From: Rhizobium nepotum 39/7
Lineage (GTDB): Bacteria; Pseudomonadota; Alphaproteobacteria; Rhizobiales; Rhizobiaceae
Direction of reading: 5' to 3'
NCBI RefSeq assembly: GCF_000949865.1
Contig: NZ_JWJH01000001.1
Location: forward strand, 62,001-126,000
DNA length: 64,000 nt
The translations under genes were made by a program, and so were the position numbers. The stretch's first letter is position 1. The number at the start of each line of letters is the position of its first letter. This document shows, piece by piece, positions 54,825 through 63,474 of this stretch. The notes under the pieces are model-generated. The model ran no database searches and was not told the origin of the DNA. It worked only from the letters and a program-made list of their open reading frames with translations.

Positions 54825-55787
54825 CTACACTAACTTCGCCGCCGACTGGCTTAGGCTCGAGCGCGCCACTCCAGCCACCAGCTCTTCGATGAAAAGTGCT
54901 GCATCCTCAGGGAGATCGTATGAGCGGCGGGTGATCACTTCGTATGGATCGCTTTTCGATCGGAGATGCATGGGCAGCGTGCAGGCCATTCCGAAATTTA
55001 CGAAGAATGTCGCCACATCGCTCGACAGCAGGGCAACCGTGTTCGGATTGCCCTGGATGAGAGACATCGTTGCCAGCGCGGAGCGGGTTTCCAGCAGCGC
55101 TGACGGGAAGGGTAGCCCGGCATTGCGGTATTCATGCTCAAGGGAGATGCGCATCGGCATCGACGCCGTGTAGACGATCCAGCGTGAATCCGCGAGCTCT
55201 TCGAGCTGAACTCGCTTGCGCCCGACAAGGGGGTGGGCCGGGTTTGCGACAACCGCCAGGAGTTCGTCATGGAAGGTCGTGACGTTGTAGAGCTGCGGCG
55301 TTGAGCTTACCGAACTTCGACCGATCGCGAGGTCCAGCAGCCCGCGATCCAACTGCCTGAGAAGTTCCGCACTCGTATCCTCGATGATCTCGAAGGACGT
55401 TTGGGGAAAACGCTGAAGGTGCCGCTGGATGACTTCGGTCACGAATGGGACGGCGCCCATGATCGTTCCGACGCGAAGCCGGCTCCAGTTGCCTCCCGCC
55501 ATTCCATCCAGTTCCTGCTCCATCTTGCCAAGCTGGGCAAGCATGGTTTTCGCGTTCCGGATCACGCACTCGCCCGCTGCAGTCGGCAGCAGCCCCCTGT
55601 TGGTGCGATGAAAGAGCTTTCGTTCCACAAGCTCCTCGGCCTCCTGAAGGGATTTCGTCGCTCGAGGCTGACTCATTCCGATCATCTCGGCTGCCCGCTT
55701 CAGCGACCCGTTGTCATCGATCGCGGCGATCAGTGAAATCTGTCGGAGGGCGAGCCGCGAAAGCGGCGAGCTACGTGATGTCCGCAC
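54825..55787 (-). CDS. LysR-family transcriptional regulator
   Basis: A 320-residue LysR regulator: N-terminal winged helix (about 10-70; RLALRQISLIAAIDDNGSLKRAAEMIGMSQ, RATKSLQEAEELVERKLFHR) and a periplasmic-binding-like effector domain (LRVGTIMGAVPFVTEVI, ELLRQLDRGLLDLAIG). AAGGAG with 9-base spacing decides the GTG at 55787; the TTG at 55793 would be too close. It is divergent from the iron ADH/MHS transporter operon, the usual arrangement for a LysR protein that activates its neighbour. Closest in style to the GbpR/GalR sugar-type LysR group, which is uncertain. Confidence 0.92.
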   Translation of the reverse strand: MRTSRSSPLSRLALRQISLIAAIDDNGSLKRAAEMIGMSQPRATKSLQEAEELVERKLFHRTNRGLLPTAAGECVIRNAKTMLAQLGKMEQELDGMAGGNWSRLRVGTIMGAVPFVTEVIQRHLQRFPQTSFEIIEDTSAELLRQLDRGLLDLAIGRSSVSSTPQLYNVTTFHDELLAVVANPAHPLVGRKRVQLEELADSRWIVYTASMPMRISLEHEYRNAGLPFPSALLETRSALATMSLIQGNPNTVALLSSDVATFFVNFGMACTLPMHLRSKSDPYEVITRRSYDLPEDAALFIEELVAGVARSSLSQSAAKLV

Positions 55788-55806
55788 TACCAAATTCTCC
55801 TTTGGT

Positions 55807-55826
55807 TATATCAGTATCCGAATATA
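55807..55826. promoter_or_regulatory. Candidate LysR binding site
   Basis: TATAT and ATATA arms spaced 10 bp apart form a T-N11-A-type interrupted palindrome in the 155-bp gap between the LysR gene and the iron ADH gene. This is the form and position expected of a LysR recognition site. Confidence 0.4.
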
Positions 55827-55942
55827 GTACATTTACAGTGTCGCACAGCCTAATATTTAGCTCTATTGACCGGAATTTGATCTCTGCGCATTGCGGCGCG
55901 GAAATTCGAGTTGCCAATTTAAAATACCGAAGGGAGAGGCAT

Positions 55943-57079
55943 ATGGGCCTAATCAACTACGTCACTCGCGTACAGTTCGGCTATGGCGAGCTGTCATCTC
56001 TCAAATCCGAACTCTCCATCGCCGGCATCTCGCGCCCGTTCGTGGTAACCGACAAGGGCGTCCGCCAGCTTGGCGTCCTGGCGAAGATTGAGGCAATCCT
56101 AGGGGAAAACCCGGCTGGAGTGTTTGACGACACCCCTGGCAATCCAAACGAAGCGGCGGTCAGGGCGGCGACTGAGCTGTTCCAGGCGGCAGGGGCAGAT
56201 GGCATTATTGCTATCGGTGGCGGTTCTGCGCTCGATCTGGCGAAGGCGGTGGCGATCCTTGCCGCGCATGGTGGTTCGTTGAAAACCTACGCGGCGATCG
56301 AAGGCGGCGTCGAGCGGATCACCGCGAAAACCTTCCCGACGATAGCTATCCCGACGACAGCGGGGACGGGCAGCGAAGTCGGCCGTGGTGCGATCATCAT
56401 TCTCGATGACGGCCGCAAGGTGGGCCTTCTGTCGGCTTACCTCGTTCCGAAGGCCGCAATCGTGGACCCCGAACTGACGTTGACCCTGCCAGCGAAACTG
56501 ACGGCGGCGACGGGCATGGACGCGATTTCCCATTGCATTGAAACCTACCTCGCCCCCTCGTCCAATCCGCCCGCGGATGGGATCGCACTCGAAGGACTTC
56601 GGCGCGGATGGGCAAACATACGTCGCGCCACCCAGCAGCCGGATGACCGGGACGCCAGGTCGAACATGGCGATAGCGGCAACCATGGGCGCGATGGCTTT
56701 CCAAAAGGGGCTTGGGTGCGTCCACAGTCTGAGCCACTCGCTGGGGGGTATCAACCCCACGCTGCATCACGGAACGCTGAACGCGATCTTCATGCCGGCC
56801 GTGATCGACTTCAACCGCTCGGCACCGACATCGGTCAGCGAAGACAAGTACCGTCACATCGCTCGGGCAATGGGATTGAATTCGGGCGACGAAATCGGAA
56901 GCGCAATCAAGGCCATGACGAAGACCATCGGCTTGCCGACGAGCCTCTCCGAGATCGGAGTGACCAGAGACCTGTTCGAGCGGATCATTATCGGAGCGCT
57001 GGCGGATCACAGCCATAAAACCAATCCGCGCGACGCTACATCCGATGACTACACAACAATGCTGGAAGCCTCGTTCTGA
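55943..57079 (+). CDS. Iron-containing alcohol dehydrogenase
   Basis: A 378-residue type III alcohol dehydrogenase. GGGAGAGG (55932-55939) supports the ATG at 55943 rather than the longer frame from 55733. Coenzyme motif IIAIGGGSALDLAKAVA near residue 95, TTAGTGSEVGRGA near 140, and metal ligands in MDAISHCIETYLAP, HSLSHSLGG and LHHGTLNAIFMPAV. It differs clearly from the enzyme at 44124 and is probably not its duplicate. It may be a 4-hydroxybutyrate- or lactaldehyde-type dehydrogenase or related to maleylacetate reductases; the MHS transporter behind it suggests an organic acid or alcohol substrate. Confidence 0.88.
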   Translation: MGLINYVTRVQFGYGELSSLKSELSIAGISRPFVVTDKGVRQLGVLAKIEAILGENPAGVFDDTPGNPNEAAVRAATELFQAAGADGIIAIGGGSALDLAKAVAILAAHGGSLKTYAAIEGGVERITAKTFPTIAIPTTAGTGSEVGRGAIIILDDGRKVGLLSAYLVPKAAIVDPELTLTLPAKLTAATGMDAISHCIETYLAPSSNPPADGIALEGLRRGWANIRRATQQPDDRDARSNMAIAATMGAMAFQKGLGCVHSLSHSLGGINPTLHHGTLNAIFMPAVIDFNRSAPTSVSEDKYRHIARAMGLNSGDEIGSAIKAMTKTIGLPTSLSEIGVTRDLFERIIIGALADHSHKTNPRDATSDDYTTMLEASF

Positions 57080-57116
57080 GGCTCGACGACTTAAACACGA
57101 CTAAAGGGAGGAATGG

Positions 57117-58451
57117 ATGACGATAACCGTGGCAGATGAAACGGCATATGCAGGTACAAGGAAAGAAGATCAGGTGACGGATGCCGACCGTCAACGCGCC
57201 TTGATGGGATCAGCGGTCGGATCGACGATTGAGTGGTACGACTACTTTCTCTACGGAACGATGTCGGCATTCGTGTTTGGCAAACTGTTTTTCCCGTCGG
57301 CCGATCCCGTGGTCAGCCAGTTGCTGGCCCTCACGACCTTCGCGCTGGCCTTTCTGGTGCGGCCGCTCGGCGGCATCATCTTCTCGCATATCGGCGACAG
57401 GATCGGGCGCAAGAAAACGCTTGCCGTCACGTTGAGTCTGATGGGCTTTTCGACCGTGGCGATGGGACTGCTTCCGACATACGAGACAATCGGAATCGCC
57501 GCTCCGATCCTCCTGACGATCCTTCGCTTGCTGCAGGGCGTGGCGCTTGGCGGTGAATGGGGAGGCGCGGTCCTGCTGGCCGTCGAATATTCTCCGCGCA
57601 AGAAGCGGGGGTTCTTCGGAGCCGTTCCCCAGACTGGCGCGGTTCTGGGCCTTGCGCTCGGCAACGCGGTAACGTCGCTCCTTGGCTACCAACTGGGCGA
57701 TGAGGCGTTCCTCTCATGGGGCTGGCGCATCCCGTTCGTTCTGTCGATCGTCCTCGTATTCGTCGGCATGTATATCCGGAACCGCGTCGACGAAACGCCG
57801 TCGTTCCGCAAGGTCCTGCACACTCAGAAAGCTCAAAAGGTTCCCCTGTTCGAAACCTTCCGGACGCACAAGCGCGAAGTGTTCGTCGCCATCGGAGCAA
57901 AGTTCGTGGAGACCTCCACTTTCTTCCTCTACGCGACGTTCACGATCTCCTATCTGGTCGGTCTTGGCTACAATAAGGTCACGATCCTGAACCTTGTCCT
58001 GCTGGCGTCGCTGTTCGCATTTCCGATGATGCTGGTATTTGGCCGCCTTTCCGACAGGATTGGAAGAAAGAAGGTTTTTGTCGGAGGTACTATCGCCCTG
58101 ATCCTCTGGGCGTTCCCCTACTTCTGGATGCTCAATCAGGGTTCGCTAGTGCTTGTCGGTGTTGCAATCTTCGTCGGGCTCGGCATCATTTGGCCCACCT
58201 ATGGCGCGATGATCGGAACCGTGCTGGCCGAGGCTTTCCCCGCCGATATCCGCTACACCGGCATGTCGCTCGGTTATCAGGTAGGGGCTGCTCTAGTGGG
58301 AGGCCCGATGCCTCTTATCGCCACTGCTCTGCTCACGGCCTATAGCGGCAGCTACATTCCCGTTGCGCTCTTTATTATCGGTTGCGCGATCGTATCGCTG
58401 GTTGCCATGGCATATACCGAGGATCGGACCGGAGCCGACCTCGACGCATAG
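57117..58451 (+). CDS. MFS transporter, metabolite:H+ symporter (MHS) family
   Basis: A 444-residue transporter with about 12 membrane helices. MHS hallmarks: SAVGSTIEWYDYFLYGT in helix 1, HIGDRIGRKKTLAVTL in the 2-3 loop, RLLQGVALGGEWGGAVLLAVEYSP in helix 4, and GRLSDRIGRKKVF in the middle loop. GGGAGG is 6 bases before the ATG. The family includes carriers of shikimate, alpha-ketoglutarate, citrate and other organic acids. It is 37 bp behind the iron ADH and probably imports its substrate. A perfect hairpin follows. Confidence 0.94.
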   Translation: MTITVADETAYAGTRKEDQVTDADRQRALMGSAVGSTIEWYDYFLYGTMSAFVFGKLFFPSADPVVSQLLALTTFALAFLVRPLGGIIFSHIGDRIGRKKTLAVTLSLMGFSTVAMGLLPTYETIGIAAPILLTILRLLQGVALGGEWGGAVLLAVEYSPRKKRGFFGAVPQTGAVLGLALGNAVTSLLGYQLGDEAFLSWGWRIPFVLSIVLVFVGMYIRNRVDETPSFRKVLHTQKAQKVPLFETFRTHKREVFVAIGAKFVETSTFFLYATFTISYLVGLGYNKVTILNLVLLASLFAFPMMLVFGRLSDRIGRKKVFVGGTIALILWAFPYFWMLNQGSLVLVGVAIFVGLGIIWPTYGAMIGTVLAEAFPADIRYTGMSLGYQVGAALVGGPMPLIATALLTAYSGSYIPVALFIIGCAIVSLVAMAYTEDRTGADLDA

Positions 58452-58468
58452 TTGATTGTGTCCGCTAC

Positions 58469-58496
58469 CACCGGGCGGCTCCAATGCCGCCCGGTG
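58469..58496 (+). terminator. Stem-loop terminator after the MHS transporter gene
   Basis: CACCGGGCGGC and GCCGCCCGGTG form a perfect 11-bp stem with a 6-base loop 18 bp after the stop codon; a short TTTT occurs at 58503-58506. A factor-independent terminator is likely, though the T-run is weak. Confidence 0.65.
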
Positions 58497-58610
58497 CAGG
58501 CCGTTTTGGCAGAAACCAGTTCGCGGGCAGCAGCGGATGGCGTTCGCATATGCTGTGCAACCCGAGCTATTTGCCACGCGTTACGCTCCTGTCTCTAAAG
58601 GAGCAATGCA

Positions 58611-59477
58611 ATGGACAGGCGCATCAGGCATCGCTTAACCCCCGTAGCCGGGATTGAAACCTTCTATCGAGAGGCCGGTCCGCCGGATGCGCCGGTCATC
58701 TTATTGCCGCATGGCTATCCCTGCTCATCCTTCGAATTTCGAAACCTGATGCCGGAACTGGCGGACAGATGGCGGTTGATCGCGCCAGATTATCCCGGCT
58801 TCGGTTATAGCGACACTCCCGAGAGCTTTTCCTACACGTTCGACGGCTACGCCGGGTGGCTCAATGCGTTTGTCGAGAAACTGGATCTCGATCGATTTGT
58901 TCTCTACCTGCATGATTTCGGCTCTCCCATCGGAGCGAGGCTGGCCATCATGAAGCCTGAGCGGATTGTTGGGCAAATCATCCAGAACGGCGACATTCCT
59001 TACGAGGACGCGTTGGGGCCGAAATACGCCGACATTGAAAAAACATGGTCCTTGCCTGAGGACCGTATGCGCGCGGAACTTCGCAACGCCGTGACCGAGG
59101 AAAACTTCCGGGACGAGTTTCTTAACAATGTTCGCCCGGAACTAATCGCGCTTATTCCACCGGACCTTTGGCAGCTGCATTGGCGCCTGATGACAGAACG
59201 GAGGAAGGATATCGCTGCGGAGCTTCTTTCCGATTTGAAGAGGAACCGGGCCTGGTTTCCCATCCACCGGCGCTACCTGCAAACATATCAGCCACCGACC
59301 CTCATTCTTTGGGGCCCTCAGGATCATTACATGCCGGAAGAGTCGGCCCGGGCCTATCTCCGAGATCTGCCTGATGCCGAACTTCATCTACTGGACGGCG
59401 GGCATTGGCTATTGGAGACGAACCTCAAAGAGGTCGTCCCGCGTGTAAGGGCCTTCCTGGCGAGCCTTGACGTGTAA
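58611..59477 (+). CDS. Alpha/beta-fold hydrolase, dehalogenase/epoxide-hydrolase type
   Basis: A 288-residue alpha/beta hydrolase. The oxyanion motif is HGYP (residues 34-37). The nucleophile position reads LHDFGSPIG, with Asp instead of the usual Ser, as in haloalkane dehalogenases and epoxide hydrolases. Further motifs are WGPQDHYM, which probably carries the acid, and DGGHWLLE, the catalytic His. AAAGGAGC is 6 bases before the ATG. It stands alone after the terminator of the transporter operon. The substrate cannot be deduced. The Asp nucleophile argues against an esterase or lipase. Confidence 0.9.
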   Translation: MDRRIRHRLTPVAGIETFYREAGPPDAPVILLPHGYPCSSFEFRNLMPELADRWRLIAPDYPGFGYSDTPESFSYTFDGYAGWLNAFVEKLDLDRFVLYLHDFGSPIGARLAIMKPERIVGQIIQNGDIPYEDALGPKYADIEKTWSLPEDRMRAELRNAVTEENFRDEFLNNVRPELIALIPPDLWQLHWRLMTERRKDIAAELLSDLKRNRAWFPIHRRYLQTYQPPTLILWGPQDHYMPEESARAYLRDLPDAELHLLDGGHWLLETNLKEVVPRVRAFLASLDV

Positions 59478-59531
59478 CTGCCTGCACAGCACAACCTTTT
59501 GACGAGAGCTGCCGCGGCTCATAACTAATAG

Positions 59532-59560
59532 TTGACGCCATCGCATAGGCAGGATATAAG
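59532..59560 (+). promoter_or_regulatory. Promoter of the cold-shock gene
   Basis: TTGACG (59532-59537), an exact 17-bp spacer and TATAAG (59555-59560) form a good sigma70-type promoter. It lies about 140 bp upstream of the cold-shock ATG, leaving the long untranslated leader that is typical of cspA mRNAs. Confidence 0.65.
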
Positions 59561-59702
59561 GAGCAGTCGAATTTGCTTGCTTAGCTTTGCTTATCGCGCG
59601 ACTGGCAACGCGTTCTGAACGAACCTTTCCTTTCAAAATCGCTCTTATCGTCCGCAGCGCCACAAGTGCTGTGGTTCCTCTATCGCTATGAAAGGGTTCA
59701 TC

Positions 59703-59912
59703 ATGACCACTGGCACAGTTAAATGGTTCAATTCCACCAAGGGCTTCGGCTTCATTCAGCCTGACAATGGCGGCGCTGATGCGTTCGTTCATATTTCTGC
59801 CGTCGAGCGTGCAGGCATGCGCGAACTCGTGGAAGGCCAGAAAATCGGCTTTGATCTGGAGCGCGACAACAAGTCTGGTAAAATGTCGGCCTGCAATCTG
59901 CAAGCTGCCTGA
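59703..59912 (+). CDS. cspA: Cold-shock protein (CspA family)
   Basis: A 69-residue single cold-shock domain. The two RNA-binding motifs are intact: KGFGFIQPD (RNP1-type) and [10 protein letters not shown] (RNP2-type), with [14 protein letters not shown] at the N-terminus and a typical rhizobial C-terminus. AAAGGG 6 bases upstream favours the ATG at 59703 over the one at 59688. It binds single-stranded RNA as a chaperone. The long leader and strong promoter fit thermal regulation at the mRNA level. A terminator follows at 59977. Confidence 0.97.
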   Translation: MTTGTVKWFNSTKGFGFIQPDNGGADAFVHISAVERAGMRELVEGQKIGFDLERDNKSGKMSACNLQAA

Positions 59913-59976
59913 ATGGGTCTGCGCTTCCCTTTGACCACGGATGTACTGGCATTGCCGGAAGCACGCCAACCCAATC

Positions 59977-60009
59977 AAGGCCAGGCAATTTGCCTGGCCT
60001 TTTGTTTTT
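59977..60009 (+). terminator. Rho-independent terminator of the cold-shock gene
   Basis: AAGGCCAGGCA and TGCCTGGCCTT pair in an 11-bp GC-rich stem with a 3-base loop, followed at once by TTGTTTTT. This is a textbook intrinsic terminator about 65 bp after the stop. Confidence 0.9.
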
Positions 60010-60043
60010 CGCTCGCTTGCCGAGCCTTATCACCGGAATACCC

Positions 60044-60268
60044 ATGACAGAAAAATACAGTATTTCTCGCCAAAAGGCGGAGATCGCCTTCAGCCACATC
60101 CAGACGCCATTTTTTGGTAAGGAAAACGCGCTCGAAGAGCTCTCTTCTATTGAGCAATCCCGCGAAGCCAAGACCTTGCGGCTTCGGGAAGCACGCCTTG
60201 CAAAAGAGCTCTCGGATCGTACCTCAGCTACCTCCGCTCTCCTTGCCAAACGCGCCCGCGCGCGGTGA
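60044..60268 (+). CDS. Small hypothetical protein next to the cold-shock gene
   Basis: A 74-residue, highly charged protein starting at MTEKYSISRQK, with GGAA about 7 bases upstream; the frame opens earlier, inside the cspA terminator. It is rich in Arg, Lys, Glu and Ala and likely helical throughout (ALEELSSIEQSREAKTLRLREARLA). No membrane segment. I have the impression that rhizobia often carry such a small protein beside csp genes, but cannot name a family. Confidence 0.6.
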   Translation: MTEKYSISRQKAEIAFSHIQTPFFGKENALEELSSIEQSREAKTLRLREARLAKELSDRTSATSALLAKRARAR

Positions 60269-60372
60269 TCGCTAGCGACGCCTGAACGCGTCCAGCGAAG
60301 ATTTGCCTCTGACTTACACGCAGAAAATGCGCTGCGCAGTATTTCCGCCTGTCCATTGTAAAGGAAAGGCCG

Positions 60373-61374
60373 CTACTGCACCTTGACCACGACCTTGCCC
60401 TTCGCTCGCCCCGTTTCGACGTAGGCCAACGCATCGGGTGTTTGGTTGAAGGGGAATATCTTGTCCACGACCGGGCGCAGCGCGCCGCTATCGATCAGCC
60501 CGGCGATCTGCTCCAGCTGCCGGCCGTCGCCGCGCATGAACAGGAAAGAATAGTGAACGCCACGGCTTTTTGCCTTCCTGCGCACGCTACGGCTCAACAA
60601 CCGCACGACGAGCTTCAGGAGCGCATTCAGCCCGATATCCCTGGCGAATGACGGGTCCGGCGGGCCTGAAATGGAGACGAGGTGGCCGCCCGGCTTGAGG
60701 ATGTTCAGAGATTTCGCAAGTGTCTTCGGATCCTGACTATTCAGCACGACGTCGTAGCCGGAGAGAAGCTTTTCGAAATCCTGGCTTGTATAGTCGATCA
60801 CCACATCCGCGCCGAGACTTTTGACGAGAGCCACATTCTTCGCACTGGTGGTCGTTGCGACCGTTGCGCCCAGATGCTTGGCAAGCTGGATCGCGATTGT
60901 TCCAACACCGCCCGAACCGGCCTGAATGAAGACTTTCTGACCGGGCTTCACCTTTGCCACATCGACGAGGGCCTGCCACGCCGTCAGCGCGACCAGCGGG
61001 ATGGACGATGAGTCCTCCATCGTCAGCGTATGGGGCTTCAGCGCGGCGTCGTCTTCATGGATGGCGATGAATTCCGCAAACGTACCGATGCGGTGATCCC
61101 TCGGCCGGGCATAGATCTCGTCGCCAACCTTGAAGCGGCTGACGCCGGGGCCGACCTTGACGACAGTCCCGGCAACGTCGTGGCCAAGCGCGAAGGGCGG
61201 ACGGTAGGGCAGGAAGAGTTTGAACTCGCCGTCCCTGATTTTCGAGTCGAGCAGGTTTATCGCCGTGGCATGAACGCGAACGAGGATGTCGTCGTTCTGA
61301 ACCTGCGGATCCGGCAGTTCGGCGAGGCGTAGCTCGCCATTCTTCTTATACTTATCAACGACATAGGCTTTCAT
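60373..61374 (-). CDS. NADP-dependent oxidoreductase, zinc-type alcohol dehydrogenase/quinone reductase family
   Basis: A 333-residue medium-chain dehydrogenase/reductase. N-terminal GroES-like domain (HATAINLLDSKIRDGEF, PFALGHDVAGTVVKVG) without zinc-ligand cysteines, then the NADPH Rossmann motif IQAGSGGVGTIAIQLAKHLGA near residue 150. The start at 61374 follows GGAG by 8 bases. Such enzymes reduce quinones or unsaturated carbonyl compounds. The TetR gene lies 143 bp upstream on the same strand and may control it together with the divergent SDR gene. Confidence 0.92.
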   Translation of the reverse strand: MKAYVVDKYKKNGELRLAELPDPQVQNDDILVRVHATAINLLDSKIRDGEFKLFLPYRPPFALGHDVAGTVVKVGPGVSRFKVGDEIYARPRDHRIGTFAEFIAIHEDDAALKPHTLTMEDSSSIPLVALTAWQALVDVAKVKPGQKVFIQAGSGGVGTIAIQLAKHLGATVATTTSAKNVALVKSLGADVVIDYTSQDFEKLLSGYDVVLNSQDPKTLAKSLNILKPGGHLVSISGPPDPSFARDIGLNALLKLVVRLLSRSVRRKAKSRGVHYSFLFMRGDGRQLEQIAGLIDSGALRPVVDKIFPFNQTPDALAYVETGRAKGKVVVKVQ

Positions 61375-61517
61375 TTGGAAATCTCCGGTCTGTGTTGTTT
61401 CTTGCCTGGCTAGGCTTTGTTTTCGCCATGTGGTTTGCGCAGGATCAGATATGGTTGAGGGCAATGGCTCTATGTTAGCGCCGTCCAAAAGCGGGGACGA
61501 CGCGCCCAGGTGTTCGA

Positions 61518-62105
61518 TCAGGCTTGAGAAGCTCCTGTACGCGGAAGAGCCGCGAGGACGCTGATCGCGTCTTTCCCAGCCTGAAGAATGCGTTCCGACA
61601 TGTCCTTATCGACCGCGCGCGCCAGTTGAAGCGTCCCGATCAGGGTCGCAAAAATCGCGCATGCCACATCTTCCTTTGCCTCCATATCTGCCGGAAGCGC
61701 ATCGGCGAGCAGGAGCACGAGCGCGCGGGACTGTTCGGCATACATGCCGCGTGTCTCTACCGGCTGTCGGGCGAGCTCAGGCAGCAGTGCTGCGGAGGCG
61801 CAGCCCTGTCCCGGGTCGTCCCGGTGCCCGGGCGAAAGATAGAGGTCGGTCAGGTGAGTAAGCCCGCCTTCGTCCAGCACCTGGCGCAACCATACAGCCT
61901 GCGTGCTCAGGGCGTCCGAAATAGTTTCCCGAACGAGATCGGCCTTCGAGGGAAAGTGGGGATAAAAGGCGCCGTTCGTCAGCCCGGCATCCTTCATGAT
62001 CGTCGCGAGACCAGAGCCCGCAATTCCATCCTTCCGGAACCGTTCGACAGCGACGTCCATGATCTTGCGGCGTGAGGTGTCTTTCCGGCCTTTTTCGTAT
62101 CGCAT
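61518..62105 (-). CDS. TetR/AcrR-family regulator
   Basis: A 195-residue TetR regulator: N-terminal helix-turn-helix (about 10-55; SRRKIMDVAVERFRKDGIAG, NGAFYPHFPSKADLVRETI) and a helical ligand-binding domain resembling the group with a conserved GCASAALLPEL segment. It is divergent from the SDR gene across a 108-bp gap holding a strong inverted repeat, and upstream of the quinone-oxidoreductase gene. It likely represses both in the absence of an electrophilic or toxic inducer; inference from layout. Confidence 0.93.
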   Translation of the reverse strand: MRYEKGRKDTSRRKIMDVAVERFRKDGIAGSGLATIMKDAGLTNGAFYPHFPSKADLVRETISDALSTQAVWLRQVLDEGGLTHLTDLYLSPGHRDDPGQGCASAALLPELARQPVETRGMYAEQSRALVLLLADALPADMEAKEDVACAIFATLIGTLQLARAVDKDMSERILQAGKDAISVLAALPRTGASQA

Positions 62106-62126
62106 GACGATGCTTCCGTTTTTCTA

Positions 62127-62167
62127 TTGCATTACGATCATAATATCATTAAATGAGCATAATGCAA
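62127..62167. promoter_or_regulatory. TetR operator between regulator and SDR genes
   Basis: TTGCATTACGATCAT (62127-62141) and ATGAGCATAATGCAA (62153-62167) are inverted copies matching at 13 of 15 positions, separated by 11 bp. On the minus strand TTGCAT-N16-TATTAT within the repeat could be the regulator gene's own promoter, so binding would block it. Confidence 0.6.
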
Positions 62168-62213
62168 CTGGTCTCTGGAGCTTAAATCCGAGACGTTCAC
62201 CCAAGGAAAAAAC

Positions 62214-63020
62214 ATGGACGCCGTCAGAACTGCAATTGTAACCGGGGCATCCTCCGGCATAGGCTACGCCACCGCTGAAGGTCTCGCCGGCGCGGGGTTC
62301 AGGGTTTTCGGAACAAGCCGGAAACTCGCCAGTGACGGACCCAAGGGGGTAACGATGCTGGTATGCGATGTGACCGATGAGGCGTCCGTGTCGGCGCTGG
62401 TCGCAGAGGTGGTCTCGCGGGCGGGGAAGATCGATCTTCTCGTCAACAATGCCGGCATCGGCATGTTCGGTGGCGCAGAGGAATCCTCGGTCGCGCAGTC
62501 TCAGGCCCTATTCGACGTCAATGTTTTCGGCACCATGCGGATGACGAACGCCGTCCTGCCCGTGATGAAGAGCCAGGGCGGCGGCCGCATCCTCAACATA
62601 GGCTCTATCCTCGGTGTCATCCCGGCGCCGTATTCGGCGCACTACTCCGCCGCCAAGCATGCGATCGAGGGTTATTCTGAATCTCTCGATCACGAGGTCC
62701 GGGCCTTCAATGTCCGTGTTTCCGTCATCGAGCCGGCATATGTGCGCACTGTTTTCGATCAGAACGGCATGGAACCCGACCAGCAGAAAGCCGAATATGA
62801 TGGCGCGCGCGCAGCGGTCGCGGCCCTACTGCGGGACGTCATGCCCAAGGCTGACCTGCCGGATGTCATCGTGAAGGTTGTGATAAAGGCAGCCAACGAT
62901 CCTGTTCCGCGCCGACGCTACACTGCGGGCAGCGCGGCGCGCATGGTGAGCCTGCTGCGCCGGTTCGCAACAGCCGGGTTGTTCGACAAGGTTTTGCGCA
63001 AACAGTTCCGCATCGCATAA
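62214..63020 (+). CDS. Short-chain dehydrogenase/reductase
   Basis: A 268-residue classical SDR. Cofactor motif VTGASSGIG (residues 9-17), NNAGIG, and the catalytic Tyr144 and Lys148 in YSAAK, with Ser in LNIGSILGVIP. AAGGAAAAAAC precedes the ATG. It is divergent from the TetR gene and probably repressed by it. The substrate is not evident; the co-regulated quinone reductase suggests detoxification of carbonyl compounds. Confidence 0.94.
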   Translation: MDAVRTAIVTGASSGIGYATAEGLAGAGFRVFGTSRKLASDGPKGVTMLVCDVTDEASVSALVAEVVSRAGKIDLLVNNAGIGMFGGAEESSVAQSQALFDVNVFGTMRMTNAVLPVMKSQGGGRILNIGSILGVIPAPYSAHYSAAKHAIEGYSESLDHEVRAFNVRVSVIEPAYVRTVFDQNGMEPDQQKAEYDGARAAVAALLRDVMPKADLPDVIVKVVIKAANDPVPRRRYTAGSAARMVSLLRRFATAGLFDKVLRKQFRIA

Positions 63021-63474
63021 TCAAACGCCAACAGGCTTTCCTCTGCCCTGCGGCGATTAATCTCGCGGCGGGGTTCACGCCTTTGCAAGAATGGCAGGCA
63101 CACGGATCGATGGGGCTGCGTGCATCAATAATCTAAACTGCCATTGATACTTTCGTGTAGGAGTTTAGAGATCTATCCGTGAAAACGTTTCTTCACGTTA
63201 TCAAAAGCCGCTCCAGCTGACTGGAAGCGGCATGCTTGATGAAATAAATAGAATACTGATTGCAAATACTCAGGACTATAGTTTGAGCTAGAAATACGTT
63301 GCTCGATCCCCTTAAACGCGAACACTAATCGGGTGTATCGATGTTGTTGTCAATAAAGTTTATGGGATATACTTAATTGAGCCATTGCGGCTGTGATCAA
63401 TTTCGCTGTCAAGCCGAGTGGCCAGCACTCAAGTGTTCTCCAACAACGACGCGAGGGGGTTGCCTTCGTTTCCA
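63021..63474. other. Gene-free region
   Basis: About 450 bp between the SDR gene and the GNAT gene, both of which end here. An imperfect hairpin (GCCGCTCCAG / CTGGAAGCGGC, around 63208-63232) may terminate one of them. Short ORFs present are not convincing, and the AT-rich part 63240-63380 shows no clear signal. Confidence 0.45.

Noticed and set aside
44124-57079. Idea that the two iron alcohol dehydrogenases (44124 and 55943) are recent duplicates
   Set aside because: Their sequences differ throughout outside family motifs, and their neighbours are unrelated.
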